NCBI GenBank assembly: GCA_951799405.1
Contig: OX637351.1
Location: 9,952,251 to 10,016,250, forward strand
Length of the DNA stretch: 64,000 nt
Direction: 5' to 3'
Source of the DNA: Agapetus fuscipes
Taxonomy: Eukaryota > Arthropoda > Insecta > Trichoptera > Glossosomatidae
Within the stretch, counting starts at the first letter, position 1. Each line of letters opens with the position of its first letter. Position numbers and translations under genes: made by a program. Below, in pieces: positions 1 to 11,600 of the stretch. Under the pieces are notes generated by a model, which saw only the letters and a list, made by a program, of their open reading frames with translations, was not told the origin of the DNA and did no database searches.

Positions 1-536
1 TAGTCGAGCAACACCCAGTTCCAGGATATTTTCAAACTTGATTTTTCACACGAAAGTCACATGTTGATGGGACTATGGTACTTAGCCCCCCCAGAGAAAC
101 CAATACCAAACTACGAGTTTGCCTTCGCCCTAGCAAACCAGCCGTGTGACGTCAGCACTTTTTATTTCCATACCTCACTCAAGTTGGAAATAAAAGACAA
201 TGAGAGACAAGTGCGACCAATTCTTTGAAAAATAATCTCTACAACGCATGAAAGTTCAATAAAGGACAGGAACATATGATGAGGAAGATACAACTCTGAG
301 TTGTACTTACAAGCTGTGCTAGCATGTTGATGGGGTATTGTCAATAACAGTCAGCACACTGCCTTGGCTGGTGAAGTCCCGCGAATGGAACATCGGAGCC
401 TGGAAGAGATGATTGTGATGGCGGACCCATAGGGATGCGGGAGAGTGGGAAGACGCAGAGCAAGGTGGGGTGGGAGAGTGGCGTTGGACAGGCAGCGCTA
501 GCAGCGGTTGATCAAGAAGGCCCATGTCCACAAGAT
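1..536. other. Upstream sequence, no gene recognised
   Basis: Short open frames occur on both strands, but none resembles a known family. Around 308-312 the minus strand shows a good donor-like GTAAGT after a stretch with coding-like composition (about 319-540), so an exon of an unrecognised minus-strand gene is possible but unproven. A CRE-like TGACGTCA lies near 148. Confidence 0.3.
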
Positions 537-544
537 GATGAAAG

Positions 545-1290
545 CAGGCCCGGATTAACCCCCCTGGGGGCCCTGGTGCGGGGAAAATCTCGGGGCCTCC
601 CATACCCCCCTCCCCTCTGTAAAATTTTCCACCCCCCCCCCCCCTCGCCTCAAAAAATGCTTTTAAGAAATATAATTAATTAAGCAGGTCAGCCTCATAA
701 CAGCAAAGGACGCAGAAAGATTTTTGTTTTTATTCAAAAAATTTTTTTTTTCATTAGTAATGTATTTGAATATCAAAGCTAAAAAATTAAACTAACGCAT
801 GTTGAACACAATGCAAATTATAATAAATTTTCAAAACTGTTTATCTATTTTTTCTATAAAATATTTATTATCAGAATTTGTATTGTTTTTACTCACTTGG
901 CAACCATGACAAAGGATCGTTTTACAACCGTCGGAACCTGTTGTCTCGCCGCCAGGATGTAACAATAGCAAAGTTTATTGGCATAATGCTGAAAGGTGTA
1001 TTATGAGACACGTGCGAGTTGTAAAATAGCTCACTTTCGGTGCCTTTCAACACCTATGTTTGTTTTTTTTAATTTTTACTTAGAAACTTTGTTTTTTCTA
1101 TTAATAGAGACTTTTATTTCTCAACTATCGATGTCTTTTTCTGTACGAAACGTGGCTTTTATAATAAAAAAAATGGTTAAAAGCAAAATAAATACATAAT
1201 TTTTCAGCACTTTTTCAGTCTTTGAGGGCCCCTAGGACGCGGGGGCCCTGGTTCGGTCGTACCGCTCGAACCGCCCTTAATCCGGGCCTG
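545..1290 (+). mobile_element. hAT-type MITE, 746 bp
   Basis: The element begins CAGGCCCGGATTAA and ends with the inverted form TTAATCCGGGCCTG. Its flanks are gatgaaag (537-544) and gataaaag (1291-1298), an 8-bp target duplication with one mismatch, which fits the hAT superfamily. No transposase frame is present, so it is non-autonomous. Related copies lie at 56806-57334 (opposite orientation) and 52880-52946 (one end only). Confidence 0.8.
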
Positions 1291-1298
1291 GATAAAAG

Positions 1299-2426
1299 CA
1301 TGTATGAAAGTAGTTGTTTTGTGTTTCAAGGCAACAATTATTAATATTCTAGGAGGATTGAAAACAGAATGGTAAATGAAATTGTGCTGACATGATGGAG
1401 GGAAACTACAGAAGGCGCTTTCTTCAAGAGCAATGCCAATGGCTGCTCCAACCCCACACATGACCTAAAACTTGTTGGTGTTATGGCCGAGCGGGACAAG
1501 TGGGCTGATCTTTCTAGCGTAGGTATTTGGAATAGAATAACATTGGTGCAATCCCCGCCTAAGTCCTGTGACCATGGTTCATTGAGTAATTATTAATTAA
1601 TAATTCATTCAAATAAACAATAATGAATTATTAATTGGTGATATGAATACCTGTTTCTGGCCAGGCAGAATAGGTTCGTGAATTGCATTCCTCTCCACCA
1701 ATCTATTTAAAAAATAATAATAAATACCTACCAAAAAAAAACGTGATCTCCGTGAATCAGTTGTCCTAATAATGGTTGTCATCGAATGCAACCAGTAAAT
1801 ATATAGGTACATATTTATTTCCTTGATAGTAATTTTATTTAAAATCTGGCTGACAGTAGCGAATAAATAATATAAATTTCGCATACCATGATATATTTTG
1901 TCTGCATTTATCGTAATGTGACATGTTAACAACAAATATTTTAGTCTATGGTTTTAATGATGCAGCATGTTGGAAATAAAATCCTTAGATAATTTTCTTG
2001 GACAAAAGATAAAAAATATTACTTTGGACCAAAGTAAAACGGTTTTATTTAAAAAGATTTAAATCAGCCAAATGATACGTGTCAATTTAAGATCACATAA
2101 TTATCTTGGAGCCTTTTAACATTTTTCTTTATTGCCATATTTAGGGATTTCTTCAAAAGTTGCAACATTTTAGAAACTTTTTGCTATTTACACTCGGTAA
2201 ATTATAGAAATTTTGAATATTTTAACTATTCACACACAGTATAACTAGATGATGTAGGTGTGGTAGGTATATGGAGTGATGTACTTGAGCAGTATTTGAC
2301 AAGCGTCACGTACCAGAAGTCGCTCCGTGGGGTTTATTTTCCACAATGACCCCTTATCTGCGAAGCTGTCATATGACTTGACACACGTGATCGCTTATTT
2401 ACAGTCCGCCCGTATAATATTTTCAA
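1299..2426. other. AT-rich region upstream of FNIP
   Basis: No gene is recognised. At about 1481-1545 there is a short tRNA-like stretch with a box-A-like TGGCCGAGCGG, probably the head of a decayed SINE. A segment at 1663-1715 recurs at 14036-14090, so it is dispersed repeat. The last few hundred bases probably contain the FNIP promoter and leader, but no TATA box can be placed with confidence. Confidence 0.4.
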
Positions 2427-2506
2427 ATGGCTCGCATCTTTCGCAAGCCATATCGCGCTCGTTCTCGGATAAGATTGTGTCGTGAAAACTTGTGAAAATG
2501 AAGTGA
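2427..2506 (+). promoter_or_regulatory. Two short upstream ORFs in the presumed FNIP leader
   Basis: A 22-codon ORF runs from 2427 to 2495 and a minimal ATG-AAG-TGA ORF from 2498 to 2506. Both precede the FNIP start at 2531. If the transcript begins upstream of 2427, both would be read before the main ATG and could reduce or regulate translation. The transcription start is not known from sequence. Confidence 0.4.
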
Positions 2507-2530
2507 AGGCGAGCGGCGCTGGGGCCAGCA

Positions 2531-2613
2531 ATGTCGCTCCTGACACGGCTGTTCACATCGCGGAGGAAAACCGAGAGAACAACCCAGCCTGCGCCAGAAC
2601 AAGACAAGCTCGG
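2531..2613 (+). CDS. FNIP: FNIP exon 1 (start codon)
   Basis: Begins MSLLTRLFTSRRK, like other FNIP N-termini (hydrophobic-basic LFxxR start). It ends with GG before a GTAATG donor, and the single G at 10020 completes a Gly codon. The ATG was chosen because it is the only start in this frame after the two upstream ORFs. Confidence 0.85.
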
Positions 2614-5600
2614 GTAATGAATGCTACAAAGGGTCCTCCATAGTAAAACGGCTATTTTTAACTTTATTTCTGGGATGTTTGTGTGCAGACGTATTCTATG
2701 AATGAATTACGCACCTGGCATCACGTGAAGTCCCTGCGTACGTCATTACAATGACTGTATAACTATCGTTAACTCTTCACGTGGTCTATTACTCCCTTGT
2801 TGACTGACAGATGATTTTGTAAAGGTCTTTGGGTGTTGGGTGTTATTAAATAAAACTCTTGCATGCCCTTTTCTTACACGCAAATTTTATTGTTTTTTCC
2901 AAGCTATTGTTTTTGGGAACAAAAGAAGCAGCATTCTAAAATTCAAAATTAACAGCCCTGTTAGGTACAAAATCACTACAGAGGTCCCCTCCAGCATTTG
3001 CCAAGGGCAGATGCGATGAAAGTGGTGATCGGTGAATTTTGACTTCTCTTAGGTTTTTAGTAGAATCTGTCTGGAAAGTGTACTTTTCGGCCCGATCTTG
3101 TTGTAGTGGTTGTTCGGTGGTTGCTGCTTGTTGCAGCAGTGTTTGCTGTGCCGTTGTTCGGCGATTGGTTGTGCTGTAGTTCAGCGGTTGTTGTTAGTTG
3201 TGCTGGGCAGCTATGTTGGGCGACGTTCAAACCTCCAGGGCCTCGTTGCGCTGGCTGGAATTGAGGAGTCGGCTGCAGCGGGAGTTGCTGTAGTTCAGCG
3301 GTTGCTGCTTGTTGCAGCAGTGTTTGTTGTGCCGTAGTTCGGCGGGTTGCTGCTTGTTGCAGCAGTTGCTGTGCCGTAGTTCGGCGGGTTGCTGCTTGTT
3401 GCAGCAGTTGCTGTGCCATAGTTTGGCGGGTTGCTGCTTTTTGCAGCAGTTGCTGTGCCATAGTTTGGTGGGTTGCTTGTTGCAGCAGTTGCTGGTTCCG
3501 TAGTTCGGCGGGTTGCTGTTTGTTGCAGCAGTTGCTGTGCCGTAGTTCGGCGGGTTGCTGCTTGGTGCAGCATGTTGGTTGCTGTCACAATATCAGCTAC
3601 AATCGTGAGCGTTGCATCATCCAGACTCATTACCAAGTGGTCAAATTTTGTTATGTCCACAGTGATGTTGGCCTGGCGGAATTGTGTTTCCGCTCGGAGA
3701 ATCCACAACGCGGCATTCTCCTTCCAGAAAGGAGCTAGCTTGACGCTAACCGCAACGCACGTGTGTGGTCGGATTTTCGCCGGTCGCCATTTTTTTTTTT
3801 TTTTTTTTTTTGACAAAATGGTTTTCAAACACTATTTTTGGTTAAAACTTGTTGACACTTGGTTGGAACACAATTTAATTGGAATAACACCCTTTTTAAC
3901 TGTTTATTCAAGTCGGAGTCACCAATGTAAAGGTCTTTGTTATTCACGTCAATAGTTGACAGGCCATCTGATGGGCCTAGCAACCGGTTAGCGATGGCTA
4001 TGAGCCCTGTGGTACCATCGACGAGTTGTTTCTTCTTGAGGTCCACGAGAAGATTGTGGTGGCTTAAAAAATCCGCACCTATAATCGGTTGAGTGACGTC
4101 TGCAATGATGAACGTCCATGAAAAGAGACGGCGCAAGCCTACATCAATGGAGATGGTGTGCGTGCCATACGTCTGAATTCTTGTACCATTTGCAGCATAC
4201 AGTGTTGGTGATGCTAGTTTATGAGGTGTATTTACTGTTTTTGGGATCGCTGATATGTCAGACCCAGTATCGATCAAAAACCTTTTGTTGGACCGCTGGT
4301 CTCTGATGACAAGTCTGCAGCAATTTTTCTTTAGCTCCTCACTCGCTGCTACTGTGGGGGGCTTGTGAAGTTTCCCGGAAACTTGCAGGGTTCGGTGCAC
4401 TTGTACGCTTTGTTTCCGTACTTATTATGGAAGTAACAGTAACCTGTCTGCTGGTTCTGTTTCCCGTTCTGATTATTTTTCAGGTCACGGTTGTGATTTC
4501 GGTTACGGCTCTGGCTGCGGTTTCGGTTGCACTGCTCAAGGCGCTCTAACCTTTTATTGATTGCTTCCAGTTGTTTAATTATATACTGCATGTTGGATTC
4601 TTCAGTCTTGGGTGACGTAGAAGATGCAGTGAGAGCGGAGGACTGGGAGGTCGCAGCAACAGTATGCTCGCTGTTCTGGTATACCTCCATGATCCGGTCT
4701 GCCGTTGCTGCCTGCTCTGACAGCGGTTGGTTATTTGACCCAGATAAGATAACTTGGACGGATTGTGGTAATCGATGTAACCACAGTCTTTTCACGATTG
4801 TGCTATCTGCTGAGTTTGTTCCCGCCAGCTGTTTCATTTTGAGCAGCATGTGTGATGGTTTTGTGTCTCCCAGGTGTATGTCATTGAGCAACCTTGTTAT
4901 TCTAGTCTCTTCAGACTCGTGGAAAGCGTTTAGAAGTGCTTTTTTCAGAGCTTCGTATTTTTCTGTTGCTGGGGGCGCCGTTACAATATCAGCTACCATT
5001 GTGAGCGTTGCATCATCCAGACTCATTACCAAGTGGTCAAATTTTGTTATGTCCACAGTGATGTTGGCCTGGCGGAATTGTGTTTCCGCTCGGAGAATCC
5101 ACAACGCGGCATTCTCCTTCCAGAAAGGAGCTAGCTTGACGCTAACCGCAACGCACGTGTGTGGTCGGATTTTCGCCGGTCGCCATTTTTTTTTTTTGAT
5201 CACGTCGGGGTCACCAATGTAAAGGTCTTTGGGTGTTGGGTGTTATTAAATAAAACTCTTGCATGCCCTTTTCTTACACGCAAATTTTATTGTTTTTTCC
5301 AAGCTATTGTTTTTGGGAACAAAAGAAGCAGCATTCTAAAATTCAAAATTAACAGCCCTGTTAGGTACAAAATCACTACAATTTCAACTTTCAATTTTGT
5401 TACTAAGGGCTCATAAGATTTTAACAACATCCTCTTAAAAAGCAACAAACGCTTTGTCTTACTAAAAGAAAATGATATGCTGGCATTCAGCCGTCCTTTT
5501 TTATCTCCTATTTTCCTAATTTTTCTCTCAGTAAACAACAAATCATTTGTATTCCATGTTGCCAAAGAATTGTCCACTGTTGCCCCCCAGTCCACGTTTT

Positions 5601-8600
5601 TAAAATTAATGTTATTGATTTTCCATTATTCAATTGCAAAGCAGACATAGGTGGTCTTGACCATATATTTTTAACTGCCCTCTTGTTATCCCAAACAATT
5701 ACATTTTCCCGAAACCGGACAATATCCCATTAATATTTCCTATATTGTGTCTCTTAATTCTAAACCCACTAAACTTTTTTCTGAAACTTACCCCTCGAAA
5801 CACTATAAATTATCTTATGTACAAGAGTTTCTGTGTTGATTTTCATTTTCCTCCTCTTAAAATTTGTCGTTATCGCTCTGTTTATGTCAGCGCTGCTAGT
5901 GGCTGCAGATGGATGTAATGATGAGTGCATATGTACACCCCCGGAAAAAAAAAACTATGAGTCCTCAAAAAAAAACTAAAATTGACATATAATGAATTAT
6001 TCTTGATATTTAATTAGTTTTTTTGTATTGTTTGACATATGTGATGACTACTCCTTACTTCAAGGTTAAAATATTACTCATGAATTGTACTTAGAAATTG
6101 GCATTATATACCAGGTATCAGATTACCGGAACCTTAGAGATCCATAACGGTTCATTTATGGTCCAGTGTTTGTGATGGAATAATAAAAGACATGTTATTT
6201 TTTAATTAATATTTAAGAAGTAGGTTCGTATCGCTTTATTTTAAATTAAGGTATTTAAAATTTAAACATATTTATAAAATTTAAAAATATTTAATACTTA
6301 GTGAATTCACCTTTATTTTTTATAACAAAATTAAGGACACTATGTGTCCTTCATTTATCGAACAAAAGAAAGAGGTATCAATAAAGGATTTCTGAGAAAA
6401 AAGGTTCAGTAAAGTCAAGCGGTGCAGTAGCAGGTAAACTCGTCATTTTTTTTGTCCGGCGGTGCAGGCTATCCTCCCTCAGATATTCCCTACTCTCCCA
6501 ATACCCACATTAACCCCCGTATTCACGATCAAAACTGATTTAAGTGCCTTACTCAAGCGCTACACTTACTCAAGGGTCGACATTCTGGAGCGTTTTGTTT
6601 CACAAAGAACACTCAAGCAGTAATCAGCGTAGTGCCCAACCCCCAGGAGACGTACGGGTTTGTCATTGGCTCTCGAAAAAACCCAGCTCTGTAATTGGTC
6701 AGTACCTTCCGACCGATATTCGGCGTACTTCACTCTTATCATTGCCGCTTCTTTCAAATTTCAATGTCATATCAGCTTTGCATAAAACTTAAAAACAAAT
6801 AAGTACGTATAACGCAATTACTAATTTAAGTAAACCGTAAGTACGAATTTGTTTGTTTACAATTTCTATTAGTTGTTAAAAATACATTTATGTAATATCC
6901 AATGTAAAGTGTTTTGATCGATTTCAGCGCCAAAAAGATGTTGTTTTCTCCAGCGGAAAAGGAGCTGCTGGTGGCTCTGATTAAAGAAAAACCTGTAATA
7001 GAAGATAAAATAACAGATCGAAAAAATTGTTGGCTTTGCAACCCTCAATGAGCAACGGCAAAACTGTATACAGAACGACGCATTTTTGCAATCAAAAACG
7101 TCTTCTAAATTCTTCCTCTTCGTTATACGTAAATGGGTCTTTACAGTCTCTGATATATTTTCTTGGGACACTATTTTGAACAAAACAATGTTATTATTCT
7201 CGTTGAAGTCAACTGTATCGAAAGAATTCATTATTTTATGTAAATAATTCACAACCAAACAAAAAATGTGCTGATGAAATGCGGCGGAATATTTTGACAG
7301 TTCATCTGTCATTGCAGTATGGTCCTAGACCATACCGGAGAACAAACCCAATTCTGATGGTCAAGCAATGTAAATAAACTCGTTAAAACAATGTTAATAC
7401 AATTGTAAAAATCATGTTTATAGTAAGAATTCATTTTTTCATGTAAATTCACAATCAAACAAAAAATGTGATAACAATGAAATATGACGGAATATTTTGA
7501 CAGCGCTTAAGCGTTGGTTAATATACGTGTCGACCTTACTTACCTCAGTGCTAGTTTTTGGAGCACTTGAGTGCTAATTTTACCTTAAGTATTGTTCTTG
7601 AAATGAATTTCCCCAATCTAAGCGCTTGTTTGCCCTTAAGTAAGTGCCAGTTTTGATCGTGAATACGGGGGTTAGTGAACTTGACACAGTTGCCCATGCT
7701 CTCTGCAAGAATTTGCCACAAAGAAGAAGAAGCCCACTGCTTGTTTTTATTTGATGGCGGCCCAGCCCAACTGGCCCTTGGCCTCCTTCAACTTCTGCCT
7801 CCAACTCCGCCTGTCCTGTGCTGCTCTCCAGCCTGCAGCTTGTAGAAGCTTCCCCACTTCATCCCTGCATCTCAGTCTGGCCCTCCCACTCTTGTTCCTC
7901 CCAGTGGCTGGTCATCACTCGCTTGGGAATTGGAGCATTTGCTAAATAATTGAAAACCTTAACTTGTTTTCTCATGTTCTTGATTTTTACGAAGCTAACC
8001 TAGATCTAGGGGGCCACAGTCAAGTCAAAAAGTGTCAAAGTGAGAAAAACAATGTTTCAAGTGTTTTGAAGACATCCTTGTATTTTTAACAAAATTGGGT
8101 GCCATGTATCATTTTACTACTTATTTTTTTATAAACATCTTTGAGTTAAAGTTTCCTTAAAGGTTTGTGTTTTGACGTTGTGAAGATTAATTTTAATTAA
8201 AATTTGAAAAATAAAACACAAAGTTGTGTGTCAGCTCCTGAAGAAAAACTTTGTGTTTTATTTTTCAAATTTTAATCTTTTGAGTTATGCAGTTTATAAA
8301 TACATGGAATGTACGGAATATTATCCAATGGCATATACAACTCAAAACACCATATTTACTTACCATATTGACTTGCGGCAACCTTGATCTGGGGTGTGAT
8401 ACTTTAAATAAATAAATTCTTCTGTTATCAACAAAGTGTATTTGCAAAAAAGTATAATAATAGTGAACAAAGGTTACCATTCACTGATATATAGTGGAAA
8501 TACGTTAATTTAATTAGGTACTAATGAAATAAAAAAAAAAATGTTTCATTGGGTTACTTAAATCTATTATAATTTTTGACTAGATGGCAGGAGAAGGTAT

Positions 8601-11600
8601 TTCTTTGCCTGTTTTATAGTTAGCACCATAATTTATATTTTCTTGAGTTGGAAGGTGTTTGCATGGATGTTTGAAATTTATATTTTTATCGGCATGCACT
8701 TATTAACTAGGATCCTCAGTAACCCATAACAAAATATTTGTTTGTCTTTTCTCTAGCAACCTGTCTGTGTGTGACATCATAATTTTATTATTAGGTTTCA
8801 GGTGGAATTACGGTTGTTTCGCATGTTTAAGTTCTTACATATCCTACAAATTAATTACTGAAGTAATTATAACATCATAATCATTTTGTCTTTGTTTTTT
8901 TTCAAAATGAAGTCTTTTCCACCTAGTGTTTTAATTCTGTCAAAAAAAGTATCTGTGCATAATATGTTTGCTTTGTGATTTTATGCCAATTTTTTTGTTT
9001 TCTTTGGCCGGCAGCTTGGTGTTGTGATCACGCGGTGATTGCTACTCCTTGTGTGTTAACATGAAAGTAAAAATATCATTAAAAATGCTGAAAGTGTTCA
9101 ATCTTGTGACCAAACGTATACTTTGCCAATACAAATATTATCTTACAATTTGTAAGTCTTCATTTGTGACCTCATTATTTAAAAAAATCACGTCTTACTT
9201 CCTTTTTGCTTTAAAATATTTATCTTGCTTAAGTTAACCCTTTCACTACGGAGTTTTCTCACCACGTAAAATATACCTTCATTTTCACTATGAAATCTTT
9301 TTTGATATCTTTGCACCGATGTCATGAGCGGACCTGCTCTCGATGCAGGTTCAATTACGCATGTATGTAAGTTTGACGTTATATCTGCTATCTGCCATTG
9401 TAAAAATGAAGTGTTTATCTGTTAATGAAGGTAGGAAATTAATTTCTGTATAAAAAATAGTAAGTCAAACGAAAGTCCATAGTATTATTGGAGGCATATT
9501 ATATCTTTCATCTCTTCTTCTGTTTCAATCCTAGGATTGTTTTGTGGAAATGTTCATCCATCTTTTCCGTCATGCCTCCCTATCCAAGGCAAATCTTCTG
9601 AGCTCTTTGTGAGACTAACATCACATATCTGCAGTATATCCTGTTGAAACTCTCAACGTCTTTGAGCGCGTGTCGCCTGGATCATCGCCTCAATTAGTGT
9701 ATACAAGAGTTCTTCCTGGCATATTCTTTATTATCCATCTTGTACGCCCTTGGCACAGGCTTTGAGCAGGTGTCTTCCTCTGATTCTTTGAAGAACCTCT
9801 TCATTTGTTATGTGTTCTCGTCAGGAAATGACAAGAAGTGTATTCATTGTCATGTCAAAAGAAAGCTAAACATATTTCATGTTATTAAAATCTGAATCCA
9901 GAGTAGGTAAGTACGCTCTTGTCCTGGAGGTGAGAAATAGTCATTGTGAGAAATTGTCATTGTGAGAAATTGTCATTGTGAGAAAAGGTTAAAGTTCCTA
10001 TTGCTTGTTACTGTTTCAGGGCTGTTACTCCCCAAGTGCGTGTGGTGGTCCTGAGGGAGTGTGAGCGCAGAGGGCGCAGACTTCTCTATGACTCGCACAA
10101 CCAAACCCAGGCAAACAACAAACAGGTAAGAGTTTCTATTCAAATATGTATGGTATATCAAATAAGGAATGTCCTATAAAGAAATCAGTCCCAATTCACG
10201 GATATCAACAAACAATAATAATCATTATCATCACAAGCTCCACAATCCTATCATTTAGTGTCTTACCAGTCATGCTTCTTAACCCTTCAACTGCAGGTGA
10301 CACGCATAGGTGTCAAGTGTAAACTTGCCCACAGTGCGACTGTCAATCATACATGTCATTGAACTTTGAACTTATCCCTGACATCTGTATTCAAGAATTC
10401 AAAAGACTGCAAGTTGAAATATGTGCTAAACCTTTGTGATTTTTATTCTTGAATAACGAATGCATGTGACTGTTCACATGGTTTGAAGTGTTGTCAATCA
10501 ATTAAGGTAGGAAAGCAATAAATGTTTTAAAAAATGTGCTTAAAAAAGTATTCCATACTGGGGGTGTTCATATAGCCAGAATATTCAGAAGCAAAAAGGT
10601 TAAGTTACCCGAAGATGGAAGTAATTCCGAAAATATTTGTAACTTACTCAAAAACAATAAAAGTGGAATAAAACAAAGTTTTTAATTTCTTTTATTTTTT
10701 ATTGAAAAATAATCAATTTTTTTAAGTTAGTCATTTCTACTGTACATGCTTTACTTAGTTTGCCATCATTCACCGTCCATGTCTCACTTTCAAATGTAGT
10801 GTATTCTGATAACTGTCTTAGGACTGAAAACATTTGTTATTTTCTACAATAAAATAGTAAAAATAAGCAGTGTCAACAGAATAGGAATGTTTGCTTTTCT
10901 TTTTATTTTGTTGAAAAAATAAGAATGATTTTGAAGTGTTAATACACCAACCATTAAAAATATAATGCATTGCTTGCCATCATTTCGCCTTGCTGAAAAA
11001 ATTACAGCTTACAGCATTGTTAGGTTTAATTTCTTGTTGAAGTATTTACTTAAAGATTACAAACACCTGAGTGCTGACTTTATTTCTTTAACACAAAAAA
11101 TGTGATATTAGACAGGGCCGCCCTCAGCAAAAATCCTATTCTTCTCAAACAATAAGAGACGTATTTAATAATAAAAATAAAAAGTACTTGGAAATGCTTA
11201 AGTACGAGTAAGTTCCTTTAAAGTTTCATACAATTGAATTTTTTATTTAAATCAGGCACAAAGTACTAAAATATTCAATTTTAAAGAAATTATGTTCTTA
11301 TATACAGCTCAAAGTCCTTAAATATCTTTTTATGTGTTAAAAACTGGTTCAAACACTGCAAGTTCGCTTTTGGAAATACAAAAGGCCATTGTTACATACC
11401 ACGCACAGTAAACAGCTTGTAAGAAAATGTATGACAAAGATGAGTGCATTGTGTTGATTTTTATACAAAAGTATCTTCACCGTCTCATATATGTTTTCAT
11501 ATTTCATAGTTTGGGGACTATGCAATGGTCCCCAAACATTCACAATATCCCTCAGCTGTGTGACGTCACCTATTGTCAGTAAAATATGGGTTCCCGACAA

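Larger units (their letters stand above)
2818..5380 (-). mobile_element. Ty3/Gypsy-type LTR retrotransposon, internally deleted and rearranged
   Basis: It lies antisense in FNIP intron 1. Two near-identical 163-bp LTRs (2818-2980 and 5218-5380) run TG...CA on the minus strand. The 4-bp target duplication ATTT lies at 2814-2817 and 5381-5384. Just inside the 5' LTR is a primer-binding-site-like TGGTGACCCCGACGTG. A purine-rich tract (GGAGGGGACC) precedes the 3' LTR. The interior keeps gag, a retroviral-type protease and the last residues of pol. Reverse transcriptase, RNase H and the integrase core are missing, so it cannot move by itself. Confidence 0.88.

Noticed and set aside
435..683. Plus-strand frame of 82 codons near the left edge
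   Set aside because: Crosses into the hAT MITE and its C-rich end. No similarity and unlikely coding composition.
3110..3955. Plus-strand Cys/Leu/Val-rich frames
   Set aside because: Antisense of the Gypsy gag and its Gln-coding minisatellite.
9234..9992. Complete piggyBac-like MITE
   Set aside because: TTAA and CCCTTT occur at the left and AAAGGTTAA at the right, but the inner bases do not pair well. TTAA is common in AT-rich DNA.
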